DNA from: Lachnospiraceae bacterium
Lineage (GTDB): Bacteria > Bacillota > Clostridia > Lachnospirales > Lachnospiraceae
DNA length: 64,000 nt
NCBI GenBank assembly: GCA_024682835.1
Contig: JAIKYU010000027.1
Location: 62,001 to 126,000, forward strand
Direction of reading: 5' to 3'
Shown here: positions 18,326-26,854 of the stretch, piece by piece
Layout of the letters: each line of letters begins with the position of its first letter
How positions within the stretch are numbered: position 1 is the first letter of the stretch
The notes under the pieces: generated by a model
What the model was told of the DNA's origin: nothing
Databases searched by the model: none
What the model saw: only the letters and a program-made list of their open reading frames with translations
Program-made: the position numbers and the translations under genes

Positions 18326-18342
18326 CTTAAACAAAGTTTAAG
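18326..18342 (-). promoter_or_regulatory. Perfect 7-bp-arm palindrome between the kinase and VTC genes
   Basis: CTTAAAC-AAA-GTTTAAG is a perfect palindrome just after the histidine kinase stop. It is AT-rich, has no T-tract after it and could be a binding site for the neighbouring OmpR-type regulator or a weak attenuator. Function is inference. Confidence 0.35.
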
Positions 18343-18345
18343 TGT

Positions 18346-19803
18346 TCAAACTTTTTTGATTTCTTTTAGATTTTTTATGGGAAACTGAGCAATAAATCGA
18401 ATGATCCGGTCTCCGTCGCGTTCCGCGTGGATTTTGCCGCCGTGAGACTCCGTGATGGCCCGCGCGATAGAGAGACCGATGCCGAAGCCGCCTGTGCCAC
18501 GGTTTCTGGAGGCATCCGCGCGGTAAAAACGATCAAAAAGACGGTCCAGATTTCCCTCCGGCAGCCGATCGCAGGTGTTCGCGATCTCCAGACGGATCAC
18601 GCGGGATTCCTTTTTCAGCTTCAGCTGGATGCTGCCGTTTTCTCCGGCGTATTTGATCGCATTGTCCGCAAGAATGGAAACCAGCTGGGACAGCTCGTCC
18701 GCATCCCCCATCAGCCGGATTCCTTCCCCCAGATCTGTCTCAAAGCTCCTGCCCGCCGTCCTGGCAACGACAAAAAACGGTTCCGCCGCCTTTCGCACCA
18801 CATCGGTCAGATCCAGTTCGCAAAACACCACCTTGATCCGGTCCTCCTCCAGTCTTGAGAGCGTGAGCATATCCCGGATCAGCCGGTTCATCCGCGCGAC
18901 CTGATCGCGGATGGAGGACGTCCACTCATTCTTTTCCCCGGTCATCTCCATGACGTCCACATCAGCGGAAATCACAGTCAGCGGCGTTTTCAGCTCGTGA
19001 CTCGCATCGGAGACAAAGCGCTTCTGCTTCTCAAAGGCCTCCACCGTGGCGGCTACCGCCCTGGGAGAAAAAAGCACCGTCAGCAGCAGCATCAGCAGCA
19101 GCATGGCGATGGAGATCAGTACCGACACGGCCAGCAAAAGCCTGACATTATGGATGTCCGTGTGCCAGTCAAGGAACACGATCATGCTTGATCCCGCGGT
19201 GACGGACGCATTGTTCTTCAGCGATTCGTGATCGATATACGGCTGCATCAGATAGCGGTAATCCCCGTAGGATCCTCTCATCCTCCCGGAGGAAAAAACC
19301 GCCTGTGCCATGGTCACCGCCTTCGTGGCGTCAATGGAGGCGATGTGTGTCACATCCGACAGCACTTCCTTTCCCTGCGCATCCAGACACACCCAGAACC
19401 ACCTTGTCGCAAAGGGCGTCTCCTCCGTCCGGGAGAATCCGAACAGCTCATTATCGCCAAAGCCCCGCTGTCTCGGCTCCTTTTTATTCTCACGTCCCTC
19501 CGGAGGCGTCTTCTTTTCTGCGGGCGGTTTCGCCGATCCCTTTCCGTCTGCCTCAGCGGGCGGTTTCACCGGGGACTTTCCGCCGGGCTCTGCAGGCGGC
19601 GGTTCCAAGGGTACCGGATCTGCAACCCCTCTCAGTCCGGGAAACTCCCCCCCGTTTTCCGCAAGGATCATGAGCAGATCATCCGCATTTCGCTGCACGC
19701 GGGAATAATTGACCAGATTCAGTACACCCACCATAACCAGCAGGATCAGCGCGAGTGCGCCCATGGAAATGAGTACGAATTTTCTTCGAAGCGTTTTGAT
19801 CAT
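18346..19803 (-). CDS. Membrane sensor histidine kinase with Pro/Lys-rich sensor
   Basis: A 485-residue kinase with one helix at about 10-31 and a second at about 221-246. The extracytoplasmic region between them contains a Pro/Lys/Glu-rich stretch at 64-112 (PPAEPGGK and PPAEADGKG repeats). The HisKA domain carries the phosphorylated His at 269 (SDASHELKTPL). The ATPase domain has the N box (DNAIKYAGENG) and G boxes (GTGGFGIGLSIARAI). It follows its response regulator by 19 bases. The position directly before the VTC/DUF4956/surface-protein genes suggests it controls them; the signal is unknown. No HAMP domain is obvious. Confidence 0.9.
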   Translation of the reverse strand: MIKTLRRKFVLISMGALALILLVMVGVLNLVNYSRVQRNADDLLMILAENGGEFPGLRGVADPVPLEPPPAEPGGKSPVKPPAEADGKGSAKPPAEKKTPPEGRENKKEPRQRGFGDNELFGFSRTEETPFATRWFWVCLDAQGKEVLSDVTHIASIDATKAVTMAQAVFSSGRMRGSYGDYRYLMQPYIDHESLKNNASVTAGSSMIVFLDWHTDIHNVRLLLAVSVLISIAMLLLMLLLTVLFSPRAVAATVEAFEKQKRFVSDASHELKTPLTVISADVDVMEMTGEKNEWTSSIRDQVARMNRLIRDMLTLSRLEEDRIKVVFCELDLTDVVRKAAEPFFVVARTAGRSFETDLGEGIRLMGDADELSQLVSILADNAIKYAGENGSIQLKLKKESRVIRLEIANTCDRLPEGNLDRLFDRFYRADASRNRGTGGFGIGLSIARAITESHGGKIHAERDGDRIIRFIAQFPIKNLKEIKKV

Positions 19804-19822
19804 CCGGCAGCTCTCCCGCAGG

Positions 19823-20500
19823 CTACGCTTCCTTTTTCGTCATGGAATAGCCCACCCCGCGCGTCGCCCGGATCTCGACATCCGCTTCCAGAGCGGCAAG
19901 CTTTTTTCTCAGATTGGACAGATAGACCCACACCGTGTTCACATCCGCTTCGCCCTCCGGCCAGACGCGGTCCAGAAACAGATCGGCGGATATCAGCCGG
20001 CCCGGTGTAGTCATCAGCAGCTCCAGCATCTGAAACTCCTTGGCTGCCAGATGCGCCGGCGGATGCCCCGGTGTCGAAAGCGAGAATTCCGCACGATCCA
20101 GCGACAGGTTGCCGCAGACAAGTGTCGGCGGCGCATAGTTTTCCTTTCTCCGGATCATCGCACGCACGCGCGCCAGTAATTCCCCCATATCAAATGGTTT
20201 GGTCAGGTAATCATCCGCGCCGATATCCAATCCCGCAATCCGGTCTTCGATCTGGGATTTGGCCGTAAGAAAAAGCGCAGGGGTGGAAATACCCTCTGCG
20301 CGCAGTCTTTTTAAAACCTCGGTCCCTTCCATTCCCGGCATCATGATGTCCAGAATCAGCCCGTCATACTCCTCCGCGCGCGCGTAATCGTAGGCGTCCG
20401 TTCCGTCCGCCACTGCATCTACTGTGTATCCGTTGTGCTTCAGAATCGCAGTCAGTGCCCGGGAAAGCTGTTCCTCGTCCTCTGCCAGAAGGATTCTCAT
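19823..20500 (-). CDS. OmpR/PhoB-family response regulator
   Basis: A 225-residue regulator with a receiver domain (acidic pair E7/D8, phosphorylated D51 in LILDIMMPGM, Lys in LTKPFDMGE) and a C-terminal winged-helix DNA-binding domain (HLAAKEFQMLELLM, DVNTVWVYLSNLRKKL). It starts within the stop of the upstream TetR gene (ATGA overlap at 20500-20497) and is followed after 19 bases by its histidine kinase. The overlap suggests that the two-component pair is made together with the TetR protein and perhaps the suf genes. Confidence 0.94.
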   Translation of the reverse strand: MRILLAEDEEQLSRALTAILKHNGYTVDAVADGTDAYDYARAEEYDGLILDIMMPGMEGTEVLKRLRAEGISTPALFLTAKSQIEDRIAGLDIGADDYLTKPFDMGELLARVRAMIRRKENYAPPTLVCGNLSLDRAEFSLSTPGHPPAHLAAKEFQMLELLMTTPGRLISADLFLDRVWPEGEADVNTVWVYLSNLRKKLAALEADVEIRATRGVGYSMTKKEA

Positions 20501-21066
20501 ACCGTTTCTCCGGGAGACGCAAACTCCCCTTCATCCATCAGAATCTTTCGCGAGATTCCCCTGCAGGCAGCGCGGAGATCCCTCACAAATTCCTCCGGTG
20601 TCATTCTTGTTTCCTCAGAGAGCCAGCGCATGATCGCGGTCAGGAAGGCATCTCCGAAAAAGCTCACAAAAAAATCCGCAATTTCGTCGTCCTGATAGAG
20701 GTCTCTGACGAGATGAAACACGATCGGACTCACGGTCTCCAGCACGTAATCGTGAAAGGAGTTCTGCCCCTTGATCTGCAGCGCATCGCGATAAAACGCA
20801 CCCTCCTCATAGAGCCGCTCACAGCTCTCCAACAGCAGCTGCCAGCCGCCCTTCTCTGCGGAGAAGTCCATGGTTTCCAGAAAATCCGTCGTGAAGATCC
20901 AGTTGACAAGATCATACTTGTCGTGGAAGTGATAGTAGAAGCTCTTGCGGTTCATACCGCAGCGGTCACAGATATCCGAGACGCTGATTTTTTCAAAGGG
21001 CTTCTCGGTCATGAGCTGCTTGAGCGCAGTCGCAAGCGTGTTTTTCGTGAGTCCGGATTCAGCCAT
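20497..21066 (-). CDS. TetR/AcrR-family transcriptional regulator
   Basis: A 189-residue protein with an N-terminal TetR DNA-binding helix-turn-helix (KISVSDICDRCGMNRKSFYYHFHDKYDLVNWI at about 20-51) and a ligand or dimer domain of the TetR_C_8/DhaS-like kind (VRDLYQDDEIADFFVSFFGDAF). The start at 21066 overlaps the sufU stop by 8 bases, and its stop overlaps the response regulator start by 4 bases. Its target is unknown. Position suggests either the two-component/surface-polymer genes below or its own operon. Control of suf is less likely because Rrf2-type regulators usually do that. Confidence 0.85.
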   Translation of the reverse strand: MAESGLTKNTLATALKQLMTEKPFEKISVSDICDRCGMNRKSFYYHFHDKYDLVNWIFTTDFLETMDFSAEKGGWQLLLESCERLYEEGAFYRDALQIKGQNSFHDYVLETVSPIVFHLVRDLYQDDEIADFFVSFFGDAFLTAIMRWLSEETRMTPEEFVRDLRAACRGISRKILMDEGEFASPGETV

Positions 21067-21490
21067 GGAAGCTCTCCAGCGCCTCCTCCATCGTGTGCCA
21101 CCCCAGCACGGCGCACTTGACGCGCGCGGGCATGTGTGCCACATCCTGTAGAGCCGCCGCTTCATCCAGTGCCTCCAGATCCTCCTCGGATCCCTCTCCC
21201 CGGATCATGCCCATGAATTTTCCGGCGAGTGCAATGGCTTCCTCCCGGGATTTGCCGATAATCCCGTCGATCATCATATCCACCGATGCCTGCGAAATCG
21301 CGCAGCCGGATCCGTCAAACATGGCATCGGCGATCATGCCGTTCTCGATCTTCAGCTGCAGATTGATGTCATCCCCGCAGCTGGGATTGACTCCCCTGAG
21401 GACGATCGTCGGATCCGCCATGATGCCCCTGTGTGTAGGATGGAGATTATGCTCGTTGACAATTTCCCGGTACAGCTGCTTAAGCTCCAT
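21059..21490 (-). CDS. sufU: SufU-type iron-sulfur/sulfur-transfer protein
   Basis: A 143-residue protein with the SufU zinc ligands C38 and D40 (NPSCGDDI), C63 (GSGCAIS) and C126 (VKCAVLGW). In Firmicutes SufU is a zinc-dependent sulfur acceptor that takes persulfide from SufS. The start at 21490 overlaps the sufS stop by 11 bases, and its end overlaps the TetR gene. It is the last gene of the sufCBDSU core. Confidence 0.94.
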   Translation of the reverse strand: MELKQLYREIVNEHNLHPTHRGIMADPTIVLRGVNPSCGDDINLQLKIENGMIADAMFDGSGCAISQASVDMMIDGIIGKSREEAIALAGKFMGMIRGEGSEEDLEALDEAAALQDVAHMPARVKCAVLGWHTMEEALESFHG

Positions 21491-22700
21491 AACCCATAAC
21501 CTCCCGAACACCGGTGAGCGCGTCCGCAAACCGGTCCACCTCCTCTTCCGTGTTGTAGAAATACAGGGATGCCCTGGCGGTGGATCCGACTCCCAGAAAC
21601 TGCATCAACGGCTGCGCACAGTGATGTCCCGCCCGGATGCAGATGTGATCCTCATTCAGGACCGACGCAATATCATGCGGGTGCACACCCTCCATGGTAA
21701 AGGTCACGATCCCGGCGTGCTTTGCGGGATCCCCGGATCCGAAAACACGGATATACGGCATCGACGCAAGGCGCCCCATCAGGCGTTTTGTCAGCTTTTC
21801 CTCCTGCTCCCTGATGAACGGAAAGCCCACCCGTTCCAGATAGGTAAGTGCCGCATCCAGTCCCGCAGCGCCGGCGGCATTGACCGTCCCCGCCTCAAAA
21901 CGATGCGGCAGCTCCGCCCAGGTAGCCGATTCTCTGGTCACATATTCGATCATCTCACCCCCGGTCAGAAACGGCGGCAGATTCTCAAGCACCTCCTGCT
22001 TTACATACAGTGCACCGATGCCCATCGGCCCCAGCAGCTTGTGTCCTGAAAAAGCGTAGAAATCCGCATTCAGCTCCGAAACATTGACCGGCATGTGCGG
22101 TGCGGCCTGGGCGCCGTCAACCATGACCCGCGCGCCCATCGCATGAGCACGCTCAATCATGCGAGCCACAGGATGCGTCACACCCAGCACATTGGACACC
22201 TGTCCGATGGCGACAAGCTTCGTCCGTTCTCCGATCTTTTCCTCTATCTCCGCATCAGTCAGGATCCCTTCCCCGTCCGGTTCCAGCCAGACCAGCCTGG
22301 CTCCCGTCCGGTCTCTCACCATCTGCCAGGGCAGAATGTTGGAATGATGCTCTGTCACGGACAGCGCGATTTCATCGCCGGGCTTCAGATTCGCCAGACC
22401 ATAGGTGTAGGCGACGAGATTGACAGACTCCGTTGTGTTGCGCGTAAACACGATCTGCTCCGGCGACGCGGCACCGATAAACCGGGCCACATGTGCTCTC
22501 GCCGCCTCATAGCGCGCCGTGGCCTCCGTACTCCATTCGTAGAGTCCCCGAAGCGGATTGGCATTGGCCGTCTCATAAAAGTCCCTGACGGCATCCGTCA
22601 CCTGCCTGGGCCGCTGCGAAGTGGCTGCGCTGTCAAAATAGATCACCTCGGGGTGATTCTCAAGAATCGGAAAATCCTTTCTTAATTCCTCAACCGTCAT
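21480..22700 (-). CDS. sufS: Cysteine desulfurase SufS
   Basis: A 406-residue PLP enzyme of the group II desulfurases, which take sulfur from cysteine for cluster assembly. The PLP lysine lies in FSGHKLLGPMGIG, and the catalytic Cys is in the RAGHHCAQPL loop. FDSAATSQRP at the N-terminus is the substrate/PLP region. The ATG at 22700 overlaps the sufD stop (ATGA), showing tight coupling; the longer frame to 22832 lies inside sufD. Confidence 0.95.
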   Translation of the reverse strand: MTVEELRKDFPILENHPEVIYFDSAATSQRPRQVTDAVRDFYETANANPLRGLYEWSTEATARYEAARAHVARFIGAASPEQIVFTRNTTESVNLVAYTYGLANLKPGDEIALSVTEHHSNILPWQMVRDRTGARLVWLEPDGEGILTDAEIEEKIGERTKLVAIGQVSNVLGVTHPVARMIERAHAMGARVMVDGAQAAPHMPVNVSELNADFYAFSGHKLLGPMGIGALYVKQEVLENLPPFLTGGEMIEYVTRESATWAELPHRFEAGTVNAAGAAGLDAALTYLERVGFPFIREQEEKLTKRLMGRLASMPYIRVFGSGDPAKHAGIVTFTMEGVHPHDIASVLNEDHICIRAGHHCAQPLMQFLGVGSTARASLYFYNTEEEVDRFADALTGVREVMGYGA

Positions 22701-23860
22701 ATGATTTCCTTCTCTATCCACTGCTCCACTTCCCAGCGAAGCCTGTCGTCCGGGATCTCTGCCGCTACGGATTTTAATCTGGCCTGTACGATGAGACGTC
22801 TGGCGTCGTCCTCGGAGTAGCCGCGTGCGCACATGTAGAAAAGCATCTCCTCAGAGAGCCTGCCGATCGTCGCGCCATGGCGTCCTTCCACATCCTCCTC
22901 GCCGCAGAGGATGAGCGGAACCGCCTTGTTGACCACATCGGGCGACAGCAGCAGCGTGTCCTCCTGCTCGTCACCAACGGATCCTGTGGCTCCCCGTTTA
23001 AAATCGATCGTTCCTCGGAACAGCTTGGAGGCCCGGTCCGTCAGCACCCCGCGAAAAATCATGCGCGATATCGTGTCCCTGCCCTGCTGATCCGCAATGA
23101 AATTGAGATCCAGTGACGCACTTCCGCCGCAGTAATAACCGGAGAGATTGTAGAAAAAGGAGTTATCGCCCATAAGCGTCGCACGGGCGCCCAGATGATT
23201 CTGTCCTCCTCCGAGGGTCAGCGTCGTCATGTCGACCCCGGCCCCCTCCGCACAGACTGCTCCGATATCCTCGAAATGCGCCACCCTGCCGTCCAGTCTC
23301 TGTACCAGAATCAGATGGAGTGTGGCCCCCTGCTCCGCGATCACCCTGACCGAGAGCCCGAAAAAGGTCTTCGCCGCCGCGCAGCCCGTTTCTCCCCCGC
23401 GGATATCCAGGATCACGGCTGCCTCACTGTGTGCCTCCATCCGGATGACCAGCGACGAAAGCGCGGATGATCCGCAGGTGATCTCCGCCGGCAGCATCAT
23501 GGTCGCACCAAAGGCCGACACCGTCAGAAGGGCCGATTCAATTCCGGCCTCCTCAAAGAGAGCATCCGCCGCTTCCCCCATACCGGTGCGGATCTCCCGG
23601 ATTTCCTGCGGCAATGCGGAAAACGGGGACCGGGTCAGGCTCACGCCCGGGTCATCCGCCGGATTCTGATCCGGGGACGCCCCGCCGCCCCGCTGATCGG
23701 GATGACGTTTCAACGGCGGCTTCACGATCTGCAGCGCCGACCAGTCGTCCCTGTATTGCACAAGGCTCTCCGGCACCGCAAGCGCACTGTCATTGACTTT
23801 TAAAAACCGGTATGTCTTCACCGGAAGGGCATTGACCCTGATGGTATCTTCCGTCTTCAC
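22697..23860 (-). CDS. sufD: Fe-S assembly scaffold protein SufD
   Basis: A 387-residue SufD homologue. The core (GATLHLILVQRLDG, GGGQNHLGARATLMGDNSFF, FRGTIDFKRGATGSVGDEQE, HGATIGRLSEEMLFYMCARG) is the beta-helix SufB/SufD fold, with the C-terminal YSEDDARRLIVQARLK segment. SufD partners SufB and SufC in the SufBC2D complex. It starts with GTG at 23860, with GGAGAGA about 11 bases upstream and 25 bases after sufB. Confidence 0.93.
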   Translation of the reverse strand: MKTEDTIRVNALPVKTYRFLKVNDSALAVPESLVQYRDDWSALQIVKPPLKRHPDQRGGGASPDQNPADDPGVSLTRSPFSALPQEIREIRTGMGEAADALFEEAGIESALLTVSAFGATMMLPAEITCGSSALSSLVIRMEAHSEAAVILDIRGGETGCAAAKTFFGLSVRVIAEQGATLHLILVQRLDGRVAHFEDIGAVCAEGAGVDMTTLTLGGGQNHLGARATLMGDNSFFYNLSGYYCGGSASLDLNFIADQQGRDTISRMIFRGVLTDRASKLFRGTIDFKRGATGSVGDEQEDTLLLSPDVVNKAVPLILCGEEDVEGRHGATIGRLSEEMLFYMCARGYSEDDARRLIVQARLKSVAAEIPDDRLRWEVEQWIEKEII

Positions 23861-23885
23861 GCGTACTTACTCTCTCCGATAAAAC

Positions 23886-25295
23886 TTATGAATTCTCCAT
23901 CTCCAGTTTGATCAGATTGTTCATCTCCACCGCATATTCGAGCGGCAGCTCCTTACTCACAGAATCCGCAAAGCCCGACACGATCATCGCCCGGGCATCC
24001 GCTTCCGAAATCCCGCGGCTCATCAGGTAAAAGATCGCCTCATCGCTGATCCGGCCGATTCTTGCCTCATGCCCGACATCCGCATCATCCGTCAGCACCT
24101 CCATGGCCGGTATCGTGTCCGCCCGGGAATCGGAATCCAGCATCAGAGAATCACAGGAAACGGAAGCGCGGGCTCTGTGCGCCGTACGGCCAATGATCAC
24201 ACTGGATCTGTAGGTTCCGATGCCTCCGCTCTTGGAGATCGATTTCGAGGAGATCACGCAGGAGGTGTCCTCCCCCTGCATCACAACCTTTGCCCCGGTA
24301 TCCAGATTCTGACCCTCCCCGGAAAAGGTGATCCCGGTGTATTCCATCCTTGAACGGGCTCCCTTCAGGATGGTGGTCGGGTAGAGGTAGGAAACCGCGC
24401 TTCCGAAGGAGCCGGAAACCCACTCCATCACGCCGTCCTCCTCCACAATTGCCCGTTTGGTGTTAAGGTTGTACATGTTTTTTGACCAGTTCTCGATGGT
24501 CGAGTAACGCAGTCTTGCCCCTCTGGCCACATAGAGCTCCACACAGCCCGCATGGAGATTGGCCACATTATATTTCGGAGCGGAGCACCCCTCGATGAAA
24601 TGCAGATCCGCGCCCTCATCCACGATGATCAGGGTGTGCTCAAACTGACCCGCGCCCCGCGCATTGAGGCGGAAATAGGACTGCAGCGGGATGTCCACCC
24701 GCACGCCCTTCGGCACGTAGACAAAGGATCCGCCGGACCACACCGCACCGTGAAGAGCGGCAAATTTGTGATCGGTGGGCGGCACCAGGTGCATGAAATG
24801 CTCGCGGATCATCTCCGCATACTCCCCCCTGAGCGCGCTTTCCAGATCGGTGTAAACGACACCTGCCGCTGCGACCTCCTCGCGGACGTTGTGATAGACG
24901 AGTTCGGAATCGTACTGTGCACCCACGCCGGCAAGACTCTCCCGCTCCGCCTGCGGGATGCCCAGACGCTCGAAGGTGTTTTTGATTTCCTCCGGCACAT
25001 CCTCCCAGTCGGTCTTCATCTCGGATTTATGCCGCACATAGGTGGCGATGCGGTCCATGTCCAGCCCCTCTATGGAGGGGCCCCAGGGAACCATGTCCGT
25101 CTTGTTGTAGAGCTCCAGACAGCGCATGCGAAACGCACGCATCCAGTCGGGATCATGCTTTTCCTCCGACACCTGCTGTACAATGTCCGGTGTCAGTCCC
25201 TCTTCAATTCTATAGAAACCGTCGCCGCTTTCGTCGTCCTTAAAGTCATAAAGACTCCGGTCAATATCGGTAACCTGCTGTTTTGTCTCTGCCAT
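23886..25295 (-). CDS. sufB: Fe-S assembly scaffold protein SufB
   Basis: A 469-residue SufB, the usual length. The typical segments are visible: YVPKGVRVDIPLQSYFRLNA, FEHTLIIVDEGADLHFIEGCSAP, MEWVSGSFGSAVSYLYPTTIL and HEARIGRISDEAIFYLMSRG. SufB is the main scaffold on which the cluster is built with SufC and SufD. It follows sufC by 35 bases and precedes sufD in the usual order. Confidence 0.96.
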   Translation of the reverse strand: MAETKQQVTDIDRSLYDFKDDESGDGFYRIEEGLTPDIVQQVSEEKHDPDWMRAFRMRCLELYNKTDMVPWGPSIEGLDMDRIATYVRHKSEMKTDWEDVPEEIKNTFERLGIPQAERESLAGVGAQYDSELVYHNVREEVAAAGVVYTDLESALRGEYAEMIREHFMHLVPPTDHKFAALHGAVWSGGSFVYVPKGVRVDIPLQSYFRLNARGAGQFEHTLIIVDEGADLHFIEGCSAPKYNVANLHAGCVELYVARGARLRYSTIENWSKNMYNLNTKRAIVEEDGVMEWVSGSFGSAVSYLYPTTILKGARSRMEYTGITFSGEGQNLDTGAKVVMQGEDTSCVISSKSISKSGGIGTYRSSVIIGRTAHRARASVSCDSLMLDSDSRADTIPAMEVLTDDADVGHEARIGRISDEAIFYLMSRGISEADARAMIVSGFADSVSKELPLEYAVEMNNLIKLEMENS

Positions 25296-25330
25296 CTCTT
25301 TATCTCATAACGAAAAGCAACAGTGCCTTG

Positions 25331-26074
25331 TCATTCCGCAGGCACAAACCGCTCAAAGCCCCGCTCGTTGATCTCCTCAATCAGGGACGCATCACCTGTT
25401 TCAACGATCCGTCCCTTCACAATGATATGAACGGTGTCCACATGCAGCGATTCCAGGATCCTCGTCGCGTGGGTGATGACTAACAGCGCGCCGTTTTTGG
25501 ACTCCTGATACGCCTGCACCCCCTGGGAAACCGTGCGAACGGCATCCACATCCAGACCGGAATCCGTTTCGTCGAGAATGGCGAGCTTCGGCTGCAGCAA
25601 AAGCATCTGCAGGATCTCCGCCTTTTTCTTTTCGCCGCCGGAAAAGCCCACATTCAGATCCCGGTCAGCGTAGGCCGGATCCATGGAGAGCAGCTCCATC
25701 GCCGCCCGGAGTTTTTTCTGATAGCTGAACAGCTTCACCGGCTGGCCGGTCTGTTCGTGTAAAGCGTTGCGGACAAAACCGGAGAGCGAAACACCGGGAA
25801 CCTCGATCGGATTCTGAAACGACAGGAATATACCCGCCCGGGCGCGCTTGTCCGTGGACAGGTCATTCAGTTTTTGACCGCCAAAGGTGATGGTCCCATC
25901 CGTCAGGGTGTAACGCGGATTGCCCATCAGCGTGTAACCGAGGGTCGATTTGCCGGCTCCGTTGGGACCCATGAGAACATGAGTCTCGCCCTCGCCGATG
26001 TTCAGATCGATATCATGCAGGATCGGTTTCCCATCCACAGACACCGACAGGTTTTTTACTTCCAGAAGAGACAT
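25331..26074 (-). CDS. sufC: Fe-S assembly ATPase SufC
   Basis: A 247-residue ABC-type ATPase with Walker A (GPNGAGKSTLGYTLMG), Q-loop, the signature GFSGGEKKKAEILQ and Walker B (LAILDETDSGLD). SufC drives conformational change in SufBC2D and has no membrane domain. The ATG at 26074 (MSLLEVKNLSV) has AAGGAGC upstream; the longer frame to 26164 runs into the space before the tRNA and is rejected. It is the first gene of the suf operon, about 120 bases downstream of tRNA-Arg. Confidence 0.96.
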   Translation of the reverse strand: MSLLEVKNLSVSVDGKPILHDIDLNIGEGETHVLMGPNGAGKSTLGYTLMGNPRYTLTDGTITFGGQKLNDLSTDKRARAGIFLSFQNPIEVPGVSLSGFVRNALHEQTGQPVKLFSYQKKLRAAMELLSMDPAYADRDLNVGFSGGEKKKAEILQMLLLQPKLAILDETDSGLDVDAVRTVSQGVQAYQESKNGALLVITHATRILESLHVDTVHIIVKGRIVETGDASLIEEINERGFERFVPAE

Positions 26075-26193
26075 GTCCGCTCCTTTTTTCTTATGGCGAA
26101 ACCAGATTGAAAACGGCAACTGCTTCGATTGCAGGCTTAAAACGCCCTTATACAAACAAGGCACCGTAAAACCGGGTTTACGATGTCCTGAAA

Positions 26194-26267
26194 CGTCTCC
26201 GAGAGGATTCGAACCTCCGACCCCTCGCTTAGGAGGCGAGTGCTCTATCCGGCTGAGCTACGAAGAC
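26194..26267 (-). tRNA. tRNA-Arg (anticodon CCU)
   Basis: A 74-base cloverleaf on the minus strand. The acceptor arm GTCTTCG pairs with CGGAGAC (one G-U), there is a D-arm, an anticodon arm CTCGC/GCGAG with loop CTCCTAA (anticodon CCT at 34-36), a T-arm with TTCGAAT, and no encoded CCA. It reads AGG codons. Confidence 0.96.
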
Positions 26268-26343
26268 CGATGCGCGATTTCACACACTTGTATACTTTAG
26301 CACATTTTTCATTCCGTTGCAACGGCGCCGAAGCATCGGCAGC

Positions 26344-26817
26344 TTATAATTTCCCGAGAACTTCAATGAGTTTCTGCCTGTCGATCGGCTTTTTGATCTG
26401 TCCGTTCATCCCAGCCTCACGGGCAGCCTGCTCCTCATCATCAAAGTCATTCGCCGGCATCCCGAAGATCGGGATTTCCGCCTTGTTCCTGTCGGCCAGC
26501 CCACGGATCGCGCGGGTCGCATCATAACCGTTCATCACCGGCATCTGGATATCCATCAAAATCACGTCGTAATAACCGGCTTCGCTTCGCTCCACCAACT
26601 CCACCGCCTGCCTGCCGTCCATGGCCTCCTCCACGACCATGCCGTGCAGTTTCAGCGCGGCAACGACGACCTGCCGGTTGACCGCAATGTCGTCCGCCAG
26701 CAATACCCGTTTGCCGTCAAACCGCTCCGTCGGCTCATCTGCCCGATAGACAGAAAAAGCGCCCGGCATCCATTCTGCAACCCCTTCGATTGCCTCTGAC
26801 GGATGCCTGGCGTCCAT
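26344..26817 (-). CDS. Stand-alone response-regulator receiver protein with altered switch residue
   Basis: A 157-residue protein with a 33-residue leader and one receiver domain. It has the acidic pair (LLADDIAVN, D42/D43), the phosphorylated D89 (VILMDIQMPVMNGYDA) and the conserved Lys (IKKPID). The place of the switch Thr/Ser in MTAN of this family reads MPAN (GMPANDFDDE), so Pro replaces the residue that normally contacts the phosphate. No output domain is present. ATG 26817 is preferred, with AGGAGAT 8 bases upstream; an ATG at 26847 has a weak site. It follows the V-ATPase D gene by 37 bases and may be co-transcribed. The domain looks like the receiver of hybrid kinases. Confidence 0.8.
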   Translation of the reverse strand: MDARHPSEAIEGVAEWMPGAFSVYRADEPTERFDGKRVLLADDIAVNRQVVVAALKLHGMVVEEAMDGRQAVELVERSEAGYYDVILMDIQMPVMNGYDATRAIRGLADRNKAEIPIFGMPANDFDDEEQAAREAGMNGQIKKPIDRQKLIEVLGKL

Positions 26818-26854
26818 TGTTTGATCTCCTGTGTTGATTTCCGGCATTATTCCA

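Noticed and set aside
26194..26267. tRNA-Arg as an integration site of a mobile element
   Set aside because: No integrase, no repeated tRNA end and the neighbouring genes are core (suf, V-ATPase).
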